Shown one piece after another: positions 52,734-61,798 of a stretch of DNA of 64,000 nt. Source of the DNA: Paenisporosarcina indica. Its GTDB lineage: Bacteria > Bacillota > Bacilli > Bacillales_A > Planococcaceae. Every line of letters begins with the position of its first letter. Within the stretch, counting starts at the first letter, position 1. The stretch spans positions 248,001-312,000 of the forward strand of contig NZ_MPTA01000002.1 in assembly GCF_001939075.1 (NCBI RefSeq), read 5' to 3'. Position numbers and translations under genes: made by a program. The notes under the pieces were generated by a model. That model searched no databases. It worked only from the letters and a program-made list of their open reading frames with translations, and was not told the DNA's origin.

Positions 52734-54605
52734 TCAAGAACTCTCCAGCCACTGCTCCAGCAATCTTTCTAGCTTTGATTCTTTCTCCGTTTTTTCAGAA
52801 CTCAGTTGCTCATATACTTCCCAATCCGCTTCATGTTCAATGCGGTTGGTTATTTCCAGGATGGTATGCTCCAACTCTGTGATTTCTTCTTCATATGAAC
52901 GTGTCACTTGTATTTTCTCTCGAACAGGTTTCACTTTTTCCGTTACTTTCTCGACACTTATGATTTCCACTTCACGCCGTGATTGCAATTCATCCCATTT
53001 GCCGCGTGCCCATTCATACGGACCTTCAAATGTGGTCAACTCACCAGCATTCAGCCATGCTGTACGGGGGAATAATTTATTTAAGAAGTAACGGTCATGA
53101 GATACCGCCAAAATGGTTCCTTGGAAATCTTCCAAGGCTTCTTCCAATACTTCACGCGAATCGATATCCAGATGATTGGTCGGTTCGTCTAGCATTAATA
53201 AATTGACATCTTGATGCATGAGTTGTGCCAATCTTAAACGCATACGTTCCCCACCACTTAGGTCACCCACTCGTTTATAAACATCTGGACCGTAAAACAT
53301 AAAGCGTGCCAGTACATTCCGTGCTTCCCCTTCATACATGGAGACTTCTTTTCGGAATACATCAATCAATCGGGCTTTTGGATCAGTGATTTCAAAATGC
53401 TGCGATAAAAACCCGACACGCACATTGCTACCTAAACGAGCCACTCCTTCATCCACTGCCAGCTCACCACGCAACAGTTTCAAGATTGTTGACTTGCCCG
53501 TTCCGTTGCGACCTACAATAGCAATCCGGTCTTTCCAAAACACATTAAAATCGGATTTCCATAGTAACATTTTGTCCCCAAAGGATTTTGACACACCTTC
53601 CATCACTACGACTTCTTTTCCGCTCCGGGATGCCGTATCAAATGTTAACGTCATTTTTTTCGGGTCAATCAATGGCTTTCTTACTTTTTCCATGCGTTCG
53701 AGGGCACGTTCCATATTGCGGGCCCGGCGATGCAAGGCGGCATTTGGCGGAACCGCTTCATTTGCCCACAGTCTCAAACGTTTAATGGCTTCTCTCATTT
53801 TCTTGATTTTCTTTTGTTGTTCTTCATATTCCTGGAATTCACGCATTAGTCGTTCTTCTTTTTGGATGGCAAATGAAGAATAGTTGCCATGGTAAAGGGT
53901 TAATTCGCCTTCTTCTAAATCTGCCACTTTTGTCACGACCTGGTCCAGGAAGTAACGGTCATGCGAGATAATGACGACCGTGCCTTCATACGTCACTAAA
54001 TATTGCTCCAGCCATTCGACTGCAAATAAATCCAAATGGTTTGTTGGCTCATCGAGCAATAATAGATCCGGTTTAGTGAGCAACAATTTACCTAGCATGA
54101 TTTTTGTTTGTTCCCCACCGCTTAAACTGATGAATGAACGATCGACAAACGCAGTCAATTGTAAACCTTGCACCACTTTTTCAATGTCCGTGTCCATGGA
54201 ATACCCATCACGACGTGTAAACTCTTCTTGTAGATCTCCATATTGTTTCAGCAGTTTATCCATCTCAGTTGGTGTAGCTTTTGCCATCTTTTCTTCTAGA
54301 GCGTTCATTTTTTGCTGCATGCCGACTAACTCTTCAAATGCCAGTAGCAATACATCGTGACCTGTTACTTCCACAGAATAAGAAGGAATCTGTGCCAAGT
54401 AACCGATTTTAGTGCCTTTCTTGAAATGAATGCTCCCTTGATCGGGCGTTTCAATTCCTGAGATCAATGTAAATAATGTGGTTTTTCCTGTACCATTGCG
54501 GCCAACAACGCCTAATTTATCACCCGTTTTGATTGCTAAAGATAAATCTTCAAATATTAAATTTCCACCGAGCATCTTACTAATTTCTTGAATTGTACAT
54601 ATCAT
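52734..54605 (-). CDS. ABC-F family ATPase with C-terminal coiled coil
   Basis: A 623-residue soluble twin-cassette ATPase. Cassette 1: GRNGTGKTT (about residue 36), LSGGEQTKIML, LLLDEPTNHLD; cassette 2: GRNGTGKST (about 351), LSGGERMRLRL, LMLDEPTNHLD. The linker (MREFQEYEEQQKKIKKMREAIKRLRLWANE) is the ribosome-contacting helical hairpin, and residues about 550-623 are a charged coiled coil. ABC-F proteins bind the ribosomal E site; the general type resembles B. subtilis YdiF. A small ORF with a strong ribosome binding site plus a terminator lies in its leader, the layout of drug-inducible ABC-F genes. ATG follows GAAAGGAAGCGGAATCA. Confidence 0.88.
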   Translation of the reverse strand: MICTIQEISKMLGGNLIFEDLSLAIKTGDKLGVVGRNGTGKTTLFTLISGIETPDQGSIHFKKGTKIGYLAQIPSYSVEVTGHDVLLLAFEELVGMQQKMNALEEKMAKATPTEMDKLLKQYGDLQEEFTRRDGYSMDTDIEKVVQGLQLTAFVDRSFISLSGGEQTKIMLGKLLLTKPDLLLLDEPTNHLDLFAVEWLEQYLVTYEGTVVIISHDRYFLDQVVTKVADLEEGELTLYHGNYSSFAIQKEERLMREFQEYEEQQKKIKKMREAIKRLRLWANEAVPPNAALHRRARNMERALERMEKVRKPLIDPKKMTLTFDTASRSGKEVVVMEGVSKSFGDKMLLWKSDFNVFWKDRIAIVGRNGTGKSTILKLLRGELAVDEGVARLGSNVRVGFLSQHFEITDPKARLIDVFRKEVSMYEGEARNVLARFMFYGPDVYKRVGDLSGGERMRLRLAQLMHQDVNLLMLDEPTNHLDIDSREVLEEALEDFQGTILAVSHDRYFLNKLFPRTAWLNAGELTTFEGPYEWARGKWDELQSRREVEIISVEKVTEKVKPVREKIQVTRSYEEEITELEHTILEITNRIEHEADWEVYEQLSSEKTEKESKLERLLEQWLESS

Positions 54606-54666
54606 TGATTCCGCTTCCTTTCAAATTCATCACAGATGGGAAGCATCCAATCTCTTTTTTGGATAC

Positions 54667-54696
54667 AAAAAAAGACTGCCTGAAAAGCAAGCAGTC
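54667..54696 (-). terminator. Leader terminator (possible attenuator) upstream of the ABC-F gene
   Basis: On the minus strand GACTGCTTG pairs with CAGGCAGTC (one G-U) around CTTTT and is followed by seven Ts. It ends 61 nt before the ABC-F start codon and begins 53 nt after the stop of the small ORF. A further AGCGC-TTT-GCGCT hairpin lies between them (about 54712-54724). Confidence 0.9.
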
Positions 54697-54749
54697 TTTT
54701 CTCATACGATTTAGCGCAAAGCGCTCCATGGAGAAGAAAGAATGTCTAA

Positions 54750-54881
54750 TCAGCTGTGATGTTCATGTAATTGTCTAAAAAAGGGCATACCTATCCCGTT
54801 AATAGAATTTTCATGAGTAATCGCACATGATGTGGATAAAAATTCCAGTATAAATCCATGTGCCTTCACAGTGTTATTCAT
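54750..54881 (-). CDS. Small ORF in the ABC-F leader (43 aa)
   Basis: ATG at 54881 lies 7 nt behind GGAGGTGAGG, one of the strongest ribosome binding sites in the window. The 43-residue product opens MNNTVKAHGFILEFLSTSCA and ends RQLHEHHS; I recognise no family, and it has no signal peptide or long hydrophobic stretch. It lies 39 bp past the acyl-CoA dehydrogenase stop and 144 bp before the ABC-F start. It may be a leader peptide whose translation controls the terminator that follows, or a stand-alone small protein. Confidence 0.6.
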   Translation of the reverse strand: MNNTVKAHGFILEFLSTSCAITHENSINGIGMPFFRQLHEHHS

Positions 54882-54920
54882 TCTTTCCTCACCTCCGTTC
54901 GTCGATTTTAGAATATTCTA

Positions 54921-56126
54921 TCATACATCTTTGTCGATTTCAAATGGCCATTTTGGTAACATCTTCGATAATTTTTTATCTTCCCGATAACCGAGTACAT
55001 ATTCAGCTTGCATGATCGTGTGAATTTCGCGTGTTCCTTCATAGATAACTGGTGCTTTTGAGTTTCGCAGGAAACGCGCCACTGGATAGTCATCTGAGTA
55101 ACCATATGCCCCGTGAATTTGTACCGCATCGTCTGCAGCTTTGTTTGCAAAATCACATGCTTGCCATTTGGCTAAAGAAGTCTCGCGTGTATTTCGAACC
55201 CCTTTATTTTTCAACTCACCCGCACGATAGACAAGAAGGCGACTCATTTGTAATCCAGCCTCCATATTGGCAATCATTTGTTGTACTAACTGATGTTTGC
55301 CAATCGGTTTACCAAACGTTTCGCGTTCATGGCAATACTTAACGCTTGTTTCGATACATGCTTGAATGAGTCCTGCAGCTCCTGCTGCCACTGTAAACCG
55401 CCCATTATCCAAAGCAGCCATAGCAATTTTAAAGCCTTCCCCTTCTTCACCTAAACGATTGGCAGCTGGTACACGGATCTCATCAAAGAAGATCTCACCT
55501 GTATTTCCTGCACGGATCCCGTATTTCCCTTTAATCGCTTTTGAAGAAAAACCTTCCATGGTTCGTTCCACAATAAAAGCACTGATCCCATGGTGTTTCT
55601 TTGATTTATTAGTATATGCAAAGACAATAAAATGGTCTGCATGATCGCATAGAGAAATCCAAGTTTTTTGACCTTTCAGTACATAGTCATCCCCATCGCG
55701 AGTGGCTGTTGTGGACATCGCCGCAACATCGGAGCCAGCACCAGGTTCAGTTAGGCCAAACGCTCCGATTTTTTCACCTTTTGCTTGTGGAACTAAGTAT
55801 TTTTGCTTTTGTTGTTCCGTGCCCCATTGCATGAGTGTCATGGAGTTTAAGCCAGTGTGCACCGAGACAGCGGTACGAAAAGTCGTATCGCCTCGTTCCA
55901 ACTCTTCACAAACTATGGCCAGTGCATTGTAGTCCATACCGCTCCCACCGTACGATTCTGGCACACACACACCCATTAATCCTAATTCCGCTAAGCGTTT
56001 CCACACTTTCGGATCAAACCCACCTGATGAATCCCACTCTGCAATGTATGGAATAATTTCATCGTCCACATATTGTCGAACTGTTTTACGAAGTAATTGG
56101 TGCTCTTCCGAAAATTCGAAGTTCAT
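54921..56126 (-). CDS. Acyl-CoA dehydrogenase (possibly glutaryl-CoA dehydrogenase)
   Basis: A 401-residue FAD enzyme. FGLTEPGAGSD (about residues 126-136) is the FAD/substrate loop, TWISLCDHAD the second flavin contact, GERETFGKPIGKHQLVQ-like block (CHERETFGKPIGKHQ) and, near the end, YEGTREIHTIMQAEYVLGYR with the catalytic glutamate. The YEGTxxIH form is the one found in glutaryl-, isovaleryl- and related dehydrogenases. Context, directly after lysine 6-dehydrogenase and an aldehyde dehydrogenase, suggests the glutaryl-CoA step of lysine degradation, but substrate is inferred. ATG follows GGGAGGCAATCATC. Confidence 0.88.
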   Translation of the reverse strand: MNFEFSEEHQLLRKTVRQYVDDEIIPYIAEWDSSGGFDPKVWKRLAELGLMGVCVPESYGGSGMDYNALAIVCEELERGDTTFRTAVSVHTGLNSMTLMQWGTEQQKQKYLVPQAKGEKIGAFGLTEPGAGSDVAAMSTTATRDGDDYVLKGQKTWISLCDHADHFIVFAYTNKSKKHHGISAFIVERTMEGFSSKAIKGKYGIRAGNTGEIFFDEIRVPAANRLGEEGEGFKIAMAALDNGRFTVAAGAAGLIQACIETSVKYCHERETFGKPIGKHQLVQQMIANMEAGLQMSRLLVYRAGELKNKGVRNTRETSLAKWQACDFANKAADDAVQIHGAYGYSDDYPVARFLRNSKAPVIYEGTREIHTIMQAEYVLGYREDKKLSKMLPKWPFEIDKDV

Positions 56127-56147
56127 GATGATTGCCTCCCGCTCCCG

Positions 56148-57326
56148 TTATCCGTTACCAACTGAAGTTGATTCAAGTTCTTGTATCGTTTCGATAATGT
56201 TTACACCGCGTTTCTTCATTTCAGCGATATACGCATCTCCAGGTACGATTTGTTCCGGTGGATACACCCCACGTTTGGAAATGTCTCCGTTCCCAATCAT
56301 TTGTGCCACGACTGAAATGGTATTAGCGGTTGCGCGCGCCATAGCGGTCACTTGATCATCCATGTCTTTTTTCGTTACAAGATCGTACTCATACGTTACG
56401 TCATCCCCGTTTTTAGTACCTGCGACGATGACACGCAACAACACGGCATCTTGTTTTTCACCGAGTAATAGACCAGGCGTCAAAGCTGCTTTCAACACGT
56501 CACGTGTGCTGACCGTTTTTCCATCCACTTCAACTATTGTATTTTTATTTGTTAATCCAAGGTCTACTAATACTTTAAATTTCTCAGCATGCCCCGGATA
56601 ACGAATCGTTTTGTATTCAAGAGTCTCAACATCCGGGAAAGTTTTCGTCAACGTCGATGTTCCACCCGATGTATGGAAAGCTTCCAGTTCACCAAACTCA
56701 TCGAAGTGAATCGATTCGACCTCAGATAGTGAAGGGACTTCATACAATACTCCGTTTTTCACGACATGTGAAGTGTCTGTGTAATGATCAAGCACGCCGT
56801 CCAATGAGAACACAATGTTGTATTTCAAAGGTCCTTCCGGCTCAACGGGAATGCCCCCGACATAGATTTTAATTGATTTCACATCATCTAATTTACTAGC
56901 ACCATAACCAGACAGGATATTGATCATTCCAGGAGCTACCCCTAGGTCTGGAATGACTGTAATCCCTTTTTCTTGAGCTTGCGCATGCAAACCAAGTACA
57001 GCGTCTGTTGCACCGCCAATATGGCCACCGAGATCAACTGAATGAACACCGACTTCCACTGCCGTACGCGCTACTTTTTCGTTAAATGAATAAAATAATG
57101 CATTGATAACTACGTCGCCTTTACTCATAACGTCTTTTAATTGTTCATCATTATTGGCATCCAACTGAACTGCTTGAAGTTTATCGGATTGTAATTTAGC
57201 TTTAAAAGCTTCCACTTGTTCCAACTGAACATCAGCTAAAAATACTCGTTCAACGTTCTCACTTTTCACCAAGTCACGAGCTGCTTCTTTCCCCATCAGT
57301 CCTGCACCTAATACAACAACTTTCAT
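56148..57326 (-). CDS. lysDH: L-lysine 6-dehydrogenase (saccharopine dehydrogenase family)
   Basis: A 392-residue NAD(P) enzyme. [18 protein letters not shown] is the Rossmann start. [53 protein letters not shown] and [15 protein letters not shown] match my memory of Geobacillus lysine 6-dehydrogenase throughout, and the length is the same. It oxidatively deaminates the epsilon-amino group of L-lysine to 2-aminoadipate 6-semialdehyde, which cyclises to piperideine-6-carboxylate. The next gene upstream, an aldehyde dehydrogenase 77 bp away, can oxidise that product. The ATG follows AAAGGGGATGTAAGGA. The acyl-CoA dehydrogenase begins 21 bp after its stop. Confidence 0.85.
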   Translation of the reverse strand: MKVVVLGAGLMGKEAARDLVKSENVERVFLADVQLEQVEAFKAKLQSDKLQAVQLDANNDEQLKDVMSKGDVVINALFYSFNEKVARTAVEVGVHSVDLGGHIGGATDAVLGLHAQAQEKGITVIPDLGVAPGMINILSGYGASKLDDVKSIKIYVGGIPVEPEGPLKYNIVFSLDGVLDHYTDTSHVVKNGVLYEVPSLSEVESIHFDEFGELEAFHTSGGTSTLTKTFPDVETLEYKTIRYPGHAEKFKVLVDLGLTNKNTIVEVDGKTVSTRDVLKAALTPGLLLGEKQDAVLLRVIVAGTKNGDDVTYEYDLVTKKDMDDQVTAMARATANTISVVAQMIGNGDISKRGVYPPEQIVPGDAYIAEMKKRGVNIIETIQELESTSVGNG

Positions 57327-57402
57327 TCCTTACATCCCCTTTGTAAATATGTCAGTTTGTATTACTGCCTATGCTGCCTGTTTTGACACCTAAGCTTTGG
57401 TT

Positions 57403-58878
57403 TCAATTATCAATCTGCGCTCGTTGTAACTTGCCACTGAAGTCTACGTAAATACTCTTCCACTCAGTGTAGACGTCGAGTGCAGCGACTCCCGAATCGC
57501 GGTGTCCGTTCCCCGTTCCTTTTGTCCCACCGAAAGGTAAATGAATTTCAGCACCTGTTGTGCCTGCGTTCACGTAGACAATCCCTGTATCCAGATCACG
57601 TTGTGCTTTGAATACGGTATTGACATCACGTGAAAAAATACTGCTTGATAATCCAAATGTTACGCTGTTGTTCACTTCAATTGCCTCATCTAAACTAGAA
57701 ACTTCGATGAGTGATACCACTGGACCGAAGATTTCTTCTTGTGCGATTCGGCTGTCACGATCTACATTTGTGAAGAGCGTCGGAGCATAATAGTTTCCTT
57801 TAGCTAATTCCCCATCAGAAAGAATTTCGCCTCCGACTAACAGCGTAGCCCCTTCATTTTTACCGATTTCCACATAGCTGTGGATTTTTTCCAACGCTTT
57901 TTTATTAATAACGGGACCTATTTTCACGGTTTCATCCATGCCGTCTCCAATAGTCAATTGTTCCATCGATGTTAACAGACGTGATTCCAGTTCTTCTTTT
58001 ACATCTTTATGCACAATGACGCGGCTACATGCTGTACAACGTTGTCCAGCTGTTCCGAAAGCACTCCAAAGAATCCCTTCAACCGCCAACCCTAGATCTG
58101 CGTCATCCATGACGATAACTGCATTTTTCCCACCCATTTCAAGTGACACTTTTTTCAGATTCCGACCGCCACGTTCTGCGACTGAGCGGCCTGTTTCCGT
58201 TGACCCCGTGAATGAGATTACCTTGACATCCGGATGGTCAATCATGGCCGTCCCTACGTCAGCACCTGAACCGAAAACGATGTTTGCCACGCCATCTGGG
58301 ATTCCTGCTTCTTCAAAAACTTTTGCCATTTCATATGCCATCATCGGTGTTTCAGTTGCTGGTTTCCATAAGAATGTATTGCCCGCTACCATTGCCGGGA
58401 ACGATTTCCATGTTGCTATGGCTACTGGGAAGTTCCAAGGTGTAATGAGCCCGACCACGCCGATTGGTGCACGAACACTCATTGCAAACTTATCCGCAAG
58501 TTCCGATGGTGTAGTTTCGCCAAATAAACGACGACCTTCTCCCGCCATATAGAACGCCATATCTATGCCTTCTTGCACTTCTCCACGGCCTTCTTCAATC
58601 ACTTTGCCCATTTCCTTCGTTAGCACTTGTGCCAAATGCTCTTTCTTTTCTTTCATAATACGTCCTACTTCATATAAATAGTCAGCCCGTTTCGGAGCCG
58701 GAACAAGGGCCCATTTCTTTTGAGCTTCCTTCGCAGCTGCCACAGCCAGGTTCACGTCTTCCTGTGTTGACAGTCGAACTTGCGCTAACTCTTCCCCATT
58801 TGCAGGATTCGTTACCGAAACGTATTTCGCGTCTCCCGCTTCCTGCCACTTACCACCGATATAGTTATTTAATTGCAT
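57403..58878 (-). CDS. Aldehyde dehydrogenase (candidate aminoadipate-semialdehyde dehydrogenase)
   Basis: About 491 residues of the NAD(P)-dependent ALDH superfamily. LITPWNFPVAIATWK (about residue 151), FTGSTETGRSVAE (about 230), SLEMGGKNAVIVMDDADL with the general-base Glu (about 253) and GTAGQRCTACSRV with the catalytic Cys (about 286) are all intact; EEIFGPVVSL near 390 is the late cofactor motif. With the lysine 6-dehydrogenase it would convert lysine to 2-aminoadipate. Its role is inferred from the neighbour. ATG at 58878 is 8 nt behind AAAGGAG; the TTG at 58884 overlaps that spacing. Confidence 0.87.
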   Translation of the reverse strand: MQLNNYIGGKWQEAGDAKYVSVTNPANGEELAQVRLSTQEDVNLAVAAAKEAQKKWALVPAPKRADYLYEVGRIMKEKKEHLAQVLTKEMGKVIEEGRGEVQEGIDMAFYMAGEGRRLFGETTPSELADKFAMSVRAPIGVVGLITPWNFPVAIATWKSFPAMVAGNTFLWKPATETPMMAYEMAKVFEEAGIPDGVANIVFGSGADVGTAMIDHPDVKVISFTGSTETGRSVAERGGRNLKKVSLEMGGKNAVIVMDDADLGLAVEGILWSAFGTAGQRCTACSRVIVHKDVKEELESRLLTSMEQLTIGDGMDETVKIGPVINKKALEKIHSYVEIGKNEGATLLVGGEILSDGELAKGNYYAPTLFTNVDRDSRIAQEEIFGPVVSLIEVSSLDEAIEVNNSVTFGLSSSIFSRDVNTVFKAQRDLDTGIVYVNAGTTGAEIHLPFGGTKGTGNGHRDSGVAALDVYTEWKSIYVDFSGKLQRAQIDN

Positions 58879-59050
58879 ATTCAAAACTCCTTTCGACTTG
58901 AAAACGCTTCCACTTTACTTATTCGACATCAAGATCTTTAACCCTTCCAATTTTCAAATTAATTGGTATATTCATATAAAAGGTAGTGAAACTTTTTGTT
59001 CCTTAAAGCGTATGAATGAATAGAATTAATTATTTGGAGGAATGAGCAGA

Positions 59051-59851
59051 ATGAACAATCACGAAATTGATTATAAATTGTACGGGGATGACATGCAGTA
59101 TGTGGAAGTGGAGCTTGATCCGAAAGAGACAGTTGTTGCAGAAGCTGGCAGTTTAATGATGATGGAAGAAGGCATTACAATGGAAACCATTTTCGGTGAT
59201 GGTTCGAAAGGTTCTGCTGGTGGTGGTGTGATGGGCAAACTCATGGGTGCCGGCAAACGCCTCCTGACGGGTGAAAGTTTATTTATGACGACTTTTACAA
59301 ATAGCGGTTCAGGTAAACGTTTGGTATACTTCGCTTCTCCGTATCCAGGAAAGATCATTCCGATGGATTTAAGCAAAATGGGTGGCAAAGTAATCTGTCA
59401 AAAAGATGCGTTCTTAGCCGCAGCAAAAGGTGTTTCTGTGGGTGTCGAATTCCAACGTAAACTAGGCGTAGGTTTCTTTGGTGGCGAAGGCTTTATTATG
59501 CAGAAACTTGAAGGTGACGGAATCGCATTTGTACATGCTGGCGGCACCATTCACCGTAAAAATTTACAAGTCGGCGAAGTCATTCGCGTGGATACCGGGT
59601 GTTTGGTTGCCATGACGAAAGATGTAAATTACAATATCGAAATGGTCCCAGGCATTAAAACAGCATTATTTGGTGGAGAAGGCCTGTTCTTTGCTACACT
59701 CCGTGGACCTGGATCAGTATGGATTCAATCTTTACCGTTTAGTCGTTTAGCAAGTCGTGTTTTTGCAGCAGCTCCTCAAACACCGGGTGGTGGATCTAAG
59801 GGTGAGGGTAGTTTAACGGGCGGATTGTTTAATTTACTTGGTGGGAAATAA
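59051..59851 (+). CDS. AIM24/TIGR00266-family protein
   Basis: About 266 residues with the TIGR00266 pattern: [26 protein letters not shown] near the start, [19 protein letters not shown] (about 73-91), [25 protein letters not shown] (about 141-165) and [20 protein letters not shown]. The fold is a beta-roll of the AIM24 type; a role in membrane or stress homeostasis has been suggested for relatives, but function is unknown. It ends in a flexible glycine-rich tail. ATG at 59051 is 10 nt behind GGAGG, better than the ATG at 59042, which directly follows that site. Confidence 0.85.
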   Translation: MNNHEIDYKLYGDDMQYVEVELDPKETVVAEAGSLMMMEEGITMETIFGDGSKGSAGGGVMGKLMGAGKRLLTGESLFMTTFTNSGSGKRLVYFASPYPGKIIPMDLSKMGGKVICQKDAFLAAAKGVSVGVEFQRKLGVGFFGGEGFIMQKLEGDGIAFVHAGGTIHRKNLQVGEVIRVDTGCLVAMTKDVNYNIEMVPGIKTALFGGEGLFFATLRGPGSVWIQSLPFSRLASRVFAAAPQTPGGGSKGEGSLTGGLFNLLGGK

Positions 59852-60250
59852 CAACGAAAAGGGGCTGTCCCAAATGTCATAAAAAATGACTTTTAGGGCA
59901 GCTCTCTTCATAGTAATATGCTGATTTCCGTTCCAGGCGGACGCGTTCCGCGGGGCGGGCGGTGAGCCTCCTCGTCGCTTAAAAACATGTGCTCCTGCAT
60001 CGCTGCGCTAGCTTCGTCGCAAACGAGTTGTGCACAACTCGTTTCCTGCGGGGTCTCACCTGTCCCGCTGATCCCGCAGGAGTCGCCGCCTTCCACTACA
60101 ATCTATAAAGTGTTTAAAAATCAACGGGTATATACAACCTAGCTATAAAAAGGAGAACAAGTGAAAACATAAAAACAGGTGGAGAAAAACGACTCGTTTT
60201 TCTTCACCTGTTTCATTTTAGGAACTTTTTAGACAGCCCCTTTTCGTTGT
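59851..60250. mobile_element. 400-bp element with perfect 19-bp terminal inverted repeats
   Basis: ACAACGAAAAGGGGCTGTC (59851-59869) and GACAGCCCCTTTTCGTTGT (60232-60250) are perfect inverted repeats. The interior holds a GC-rich stretch (about 59925-60105) with CGGACGCGTTCCGCGGGGCG and TCCCGCAGGAGTCGCCGCC, a sequence I know as a common intergenic repeat in Bacillaceae. No transposase is encoded. Its left end also works as the terminator of the AIM24 gene. It accounts for most of the 548-bp gap; 60251-60399 holds nothing I recognise. Confidence 0.75.
59861..59905 (+). terminator. Terminator-like hairpin after the AIM24 gene
   Basis: GGGCTGTCCCAAATGTCAT pairs with ATGACTTTTAGGGCAGCTC (few mismatches) around AAAAA. 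The following Ts are sparse (CTCTTC), so termination may be partial. Confidence 0.6.
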
Positions 60251-60399
60251 TTTTCATTGAGTATGATGATTTAATAATTTTGACTGTTTTCTCCAAAAGA
60301 AACAAGAAAACAGTTAAATTTAACACAAATAATAAGCATTTGTTCTATTCGTTTATCACATGCAAAATCTTATCCTAATCGAAGCCAACAGAACTTAAC

Positions 60400-61596
60400 T
60401 TATGAGACATTCATCTTTCCTTTCATCCGCCACAAGAAATACAGCACGGGCAAAACAAGCAATGCTGAAGCCGAGATACCTCCCGAAATAGACGTGTATA
60501 AAGCGAGCAACCCAACTATCGGACCCCCTGCAATTTGTCCAAAAGCATCAAGTTGGCCGAACATAGACAGAGCCGTCGCACGACCTTTCGACTCCAAACG
60601 TTCATTTGTCAGAATGCTCATCAATGGATAATTCACATTGCGCAGTGCACTTGTTACCCAGAACATCGCGACGGCTAACCAGAAGTGCCCCGTCCATGCG
60701 AAAACAATCATCGTTCCGATCAATAACGTATTCATGACCAACAGAACCTCAGCATATTGCCCCTTCACGTTTTTCTCAACGATACGAAGAACGATGATAT
60801 TGAGTAAAAAGGCTACGGCATAAAATGCACCGAACCAATAAATGGACTCACTTTCGGACAAGTCATAATCGGCAATGAAATGGGCTCCATACAATCGGTC
60901 GAATCCTTCGCTCGCAAGTCCCCAAAATAGTGTCACCATCGCAATACTTACGAGCACCGTGTTGCCGCGGATTTGTGACACGCCACCTTTTATGGTCGTA
61001 ATCATATGCGTAAGTCCAGAGACACCTTTTTCACGCGTGACTTTGACAAATTTTGTTTCTGGCAATTTGATCCAGGTCCATACGGCAAGGACTATCAGCA
61101 TGACCCCTGCAAATAAAATCGCCGTTTGCACCGACCAAATGGACGCAATCGCCACACTTGCTAAAATCGCTGTAAATCTTGCAAGTGATCCATATTGTGA
61201 ACCACGCAAAAATGTTTTCTCTAAATTTTCCCCACTCAACTCATCCGCAATCCAAGCTTGCTCAGCCCCACTGATGAATGTCCACCCAATTCCCCACATT
61301 GCCGAAGCCACAGCAATTGCCCAGAACTCGGGGGTACTGCCTTCTAAAATATGAGCGAATCCGATTACTGAGATCCCTAAAGCTAGCGAACGTTTTCGAC
61401 CAAAATGATCCGCATATAAACCCGTCGGCATTTCAAATAAGAGAACGGACACTTCCATAATCGTCCCGATCAGTACAAGTTGTAGTGCATTGAGATCCGC
61501 TTGTGTCACATAATAAATGGCGCTAAGTGTAAATACCATTTGGATAAAGAATGATCGTGAACTCGTCACGATGTAATAGAAATTTTGTATACTCAT
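60400..61596 (-). CDS. Major facilitator superfamily transporter
   Basis: A 398-residue protein with twelve predicted helices. The loop 2-3 signature GLYADHFGRKRSLALG (about residues 60-75) is the classic MFS GxxxDRxGRK motif, repeated in weaker form in the second half. The chain resembles the multidrug or sugar-efflux MFS groups of Bacillales; substrate unknown. It stands alone. A palindromic TTGATTC-N6-GAATCAA lies 22 bp upstream of the start and is a likely repressor site. The ATG follows CGGAGGAGTTTTTAA. Confidence 0.87.
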   Translation of the reverse strand: MSIQNFYYIVTSSRSFFIQMVFTLSAIYYVTQADLNALQLVLIGTIMEVSVLLFEMPTGLYADHFGRKRSLALGISVIGFAHILEGSTPEFWAIAVASAMWGIGWTFISGAEQAWIADELSGENLEKTFLRGSQYGSLARFTAILASVAIASIWSVQTAILFAGVMLIVLAVWTWIKLPETKFVKVTREKGVSGLTHMITTIKGGVSQIRGNTVLVSIAMVTLFWGLASEGFDRLYGAHFIADYDLSESESIYWFGAFYAVAFLLNIIVLRIVEKNVKGQYAEVLLVMNTLLIGTMIVFAWTGHFWLAVAMFWVTSALRNVNYPLMSILTNERLESKGRATALSMFGQLDAFGQIAGGPIVGLLALYTSISGGISASALLVLPVLYFLWRMKGKMNVS

Positions 61597-61617
61597 TTAA
61601 AAACTCCTCCGATTTTA

Positions 61618-61637
61618 TTGATTCTGATTCGAATCAA
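61618..61637. promoter_or_regulatory. Palindromic operator candidate upstream of the MFS gene
   Basis: TTGATTC (61618-61624) and GAATCAA (61631-61637) are inverted half-sites, and TGATTCGAATCA (61625-61636) is a perfect 12-bp palindrome within. It is placed where a TetR- or MarR-type repressor would block transcription of the transporter, but no regulator gene adjoins. Confidence 0.5.
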
Positions 61638-61798
61638 ATCGGAAATCATCTGTATTAGAACAACATGCCCTCCGATTTGAATGAAGTTGACAGTGTTTTT
61701 CTTTTCATATGAATCTCTCCCTTACTTAAACTTAATTTAGTATAAATTCTATTCAGAATATTGTCACTAAATACTTGTTAAGCTGCTGCTGTAGTAGG

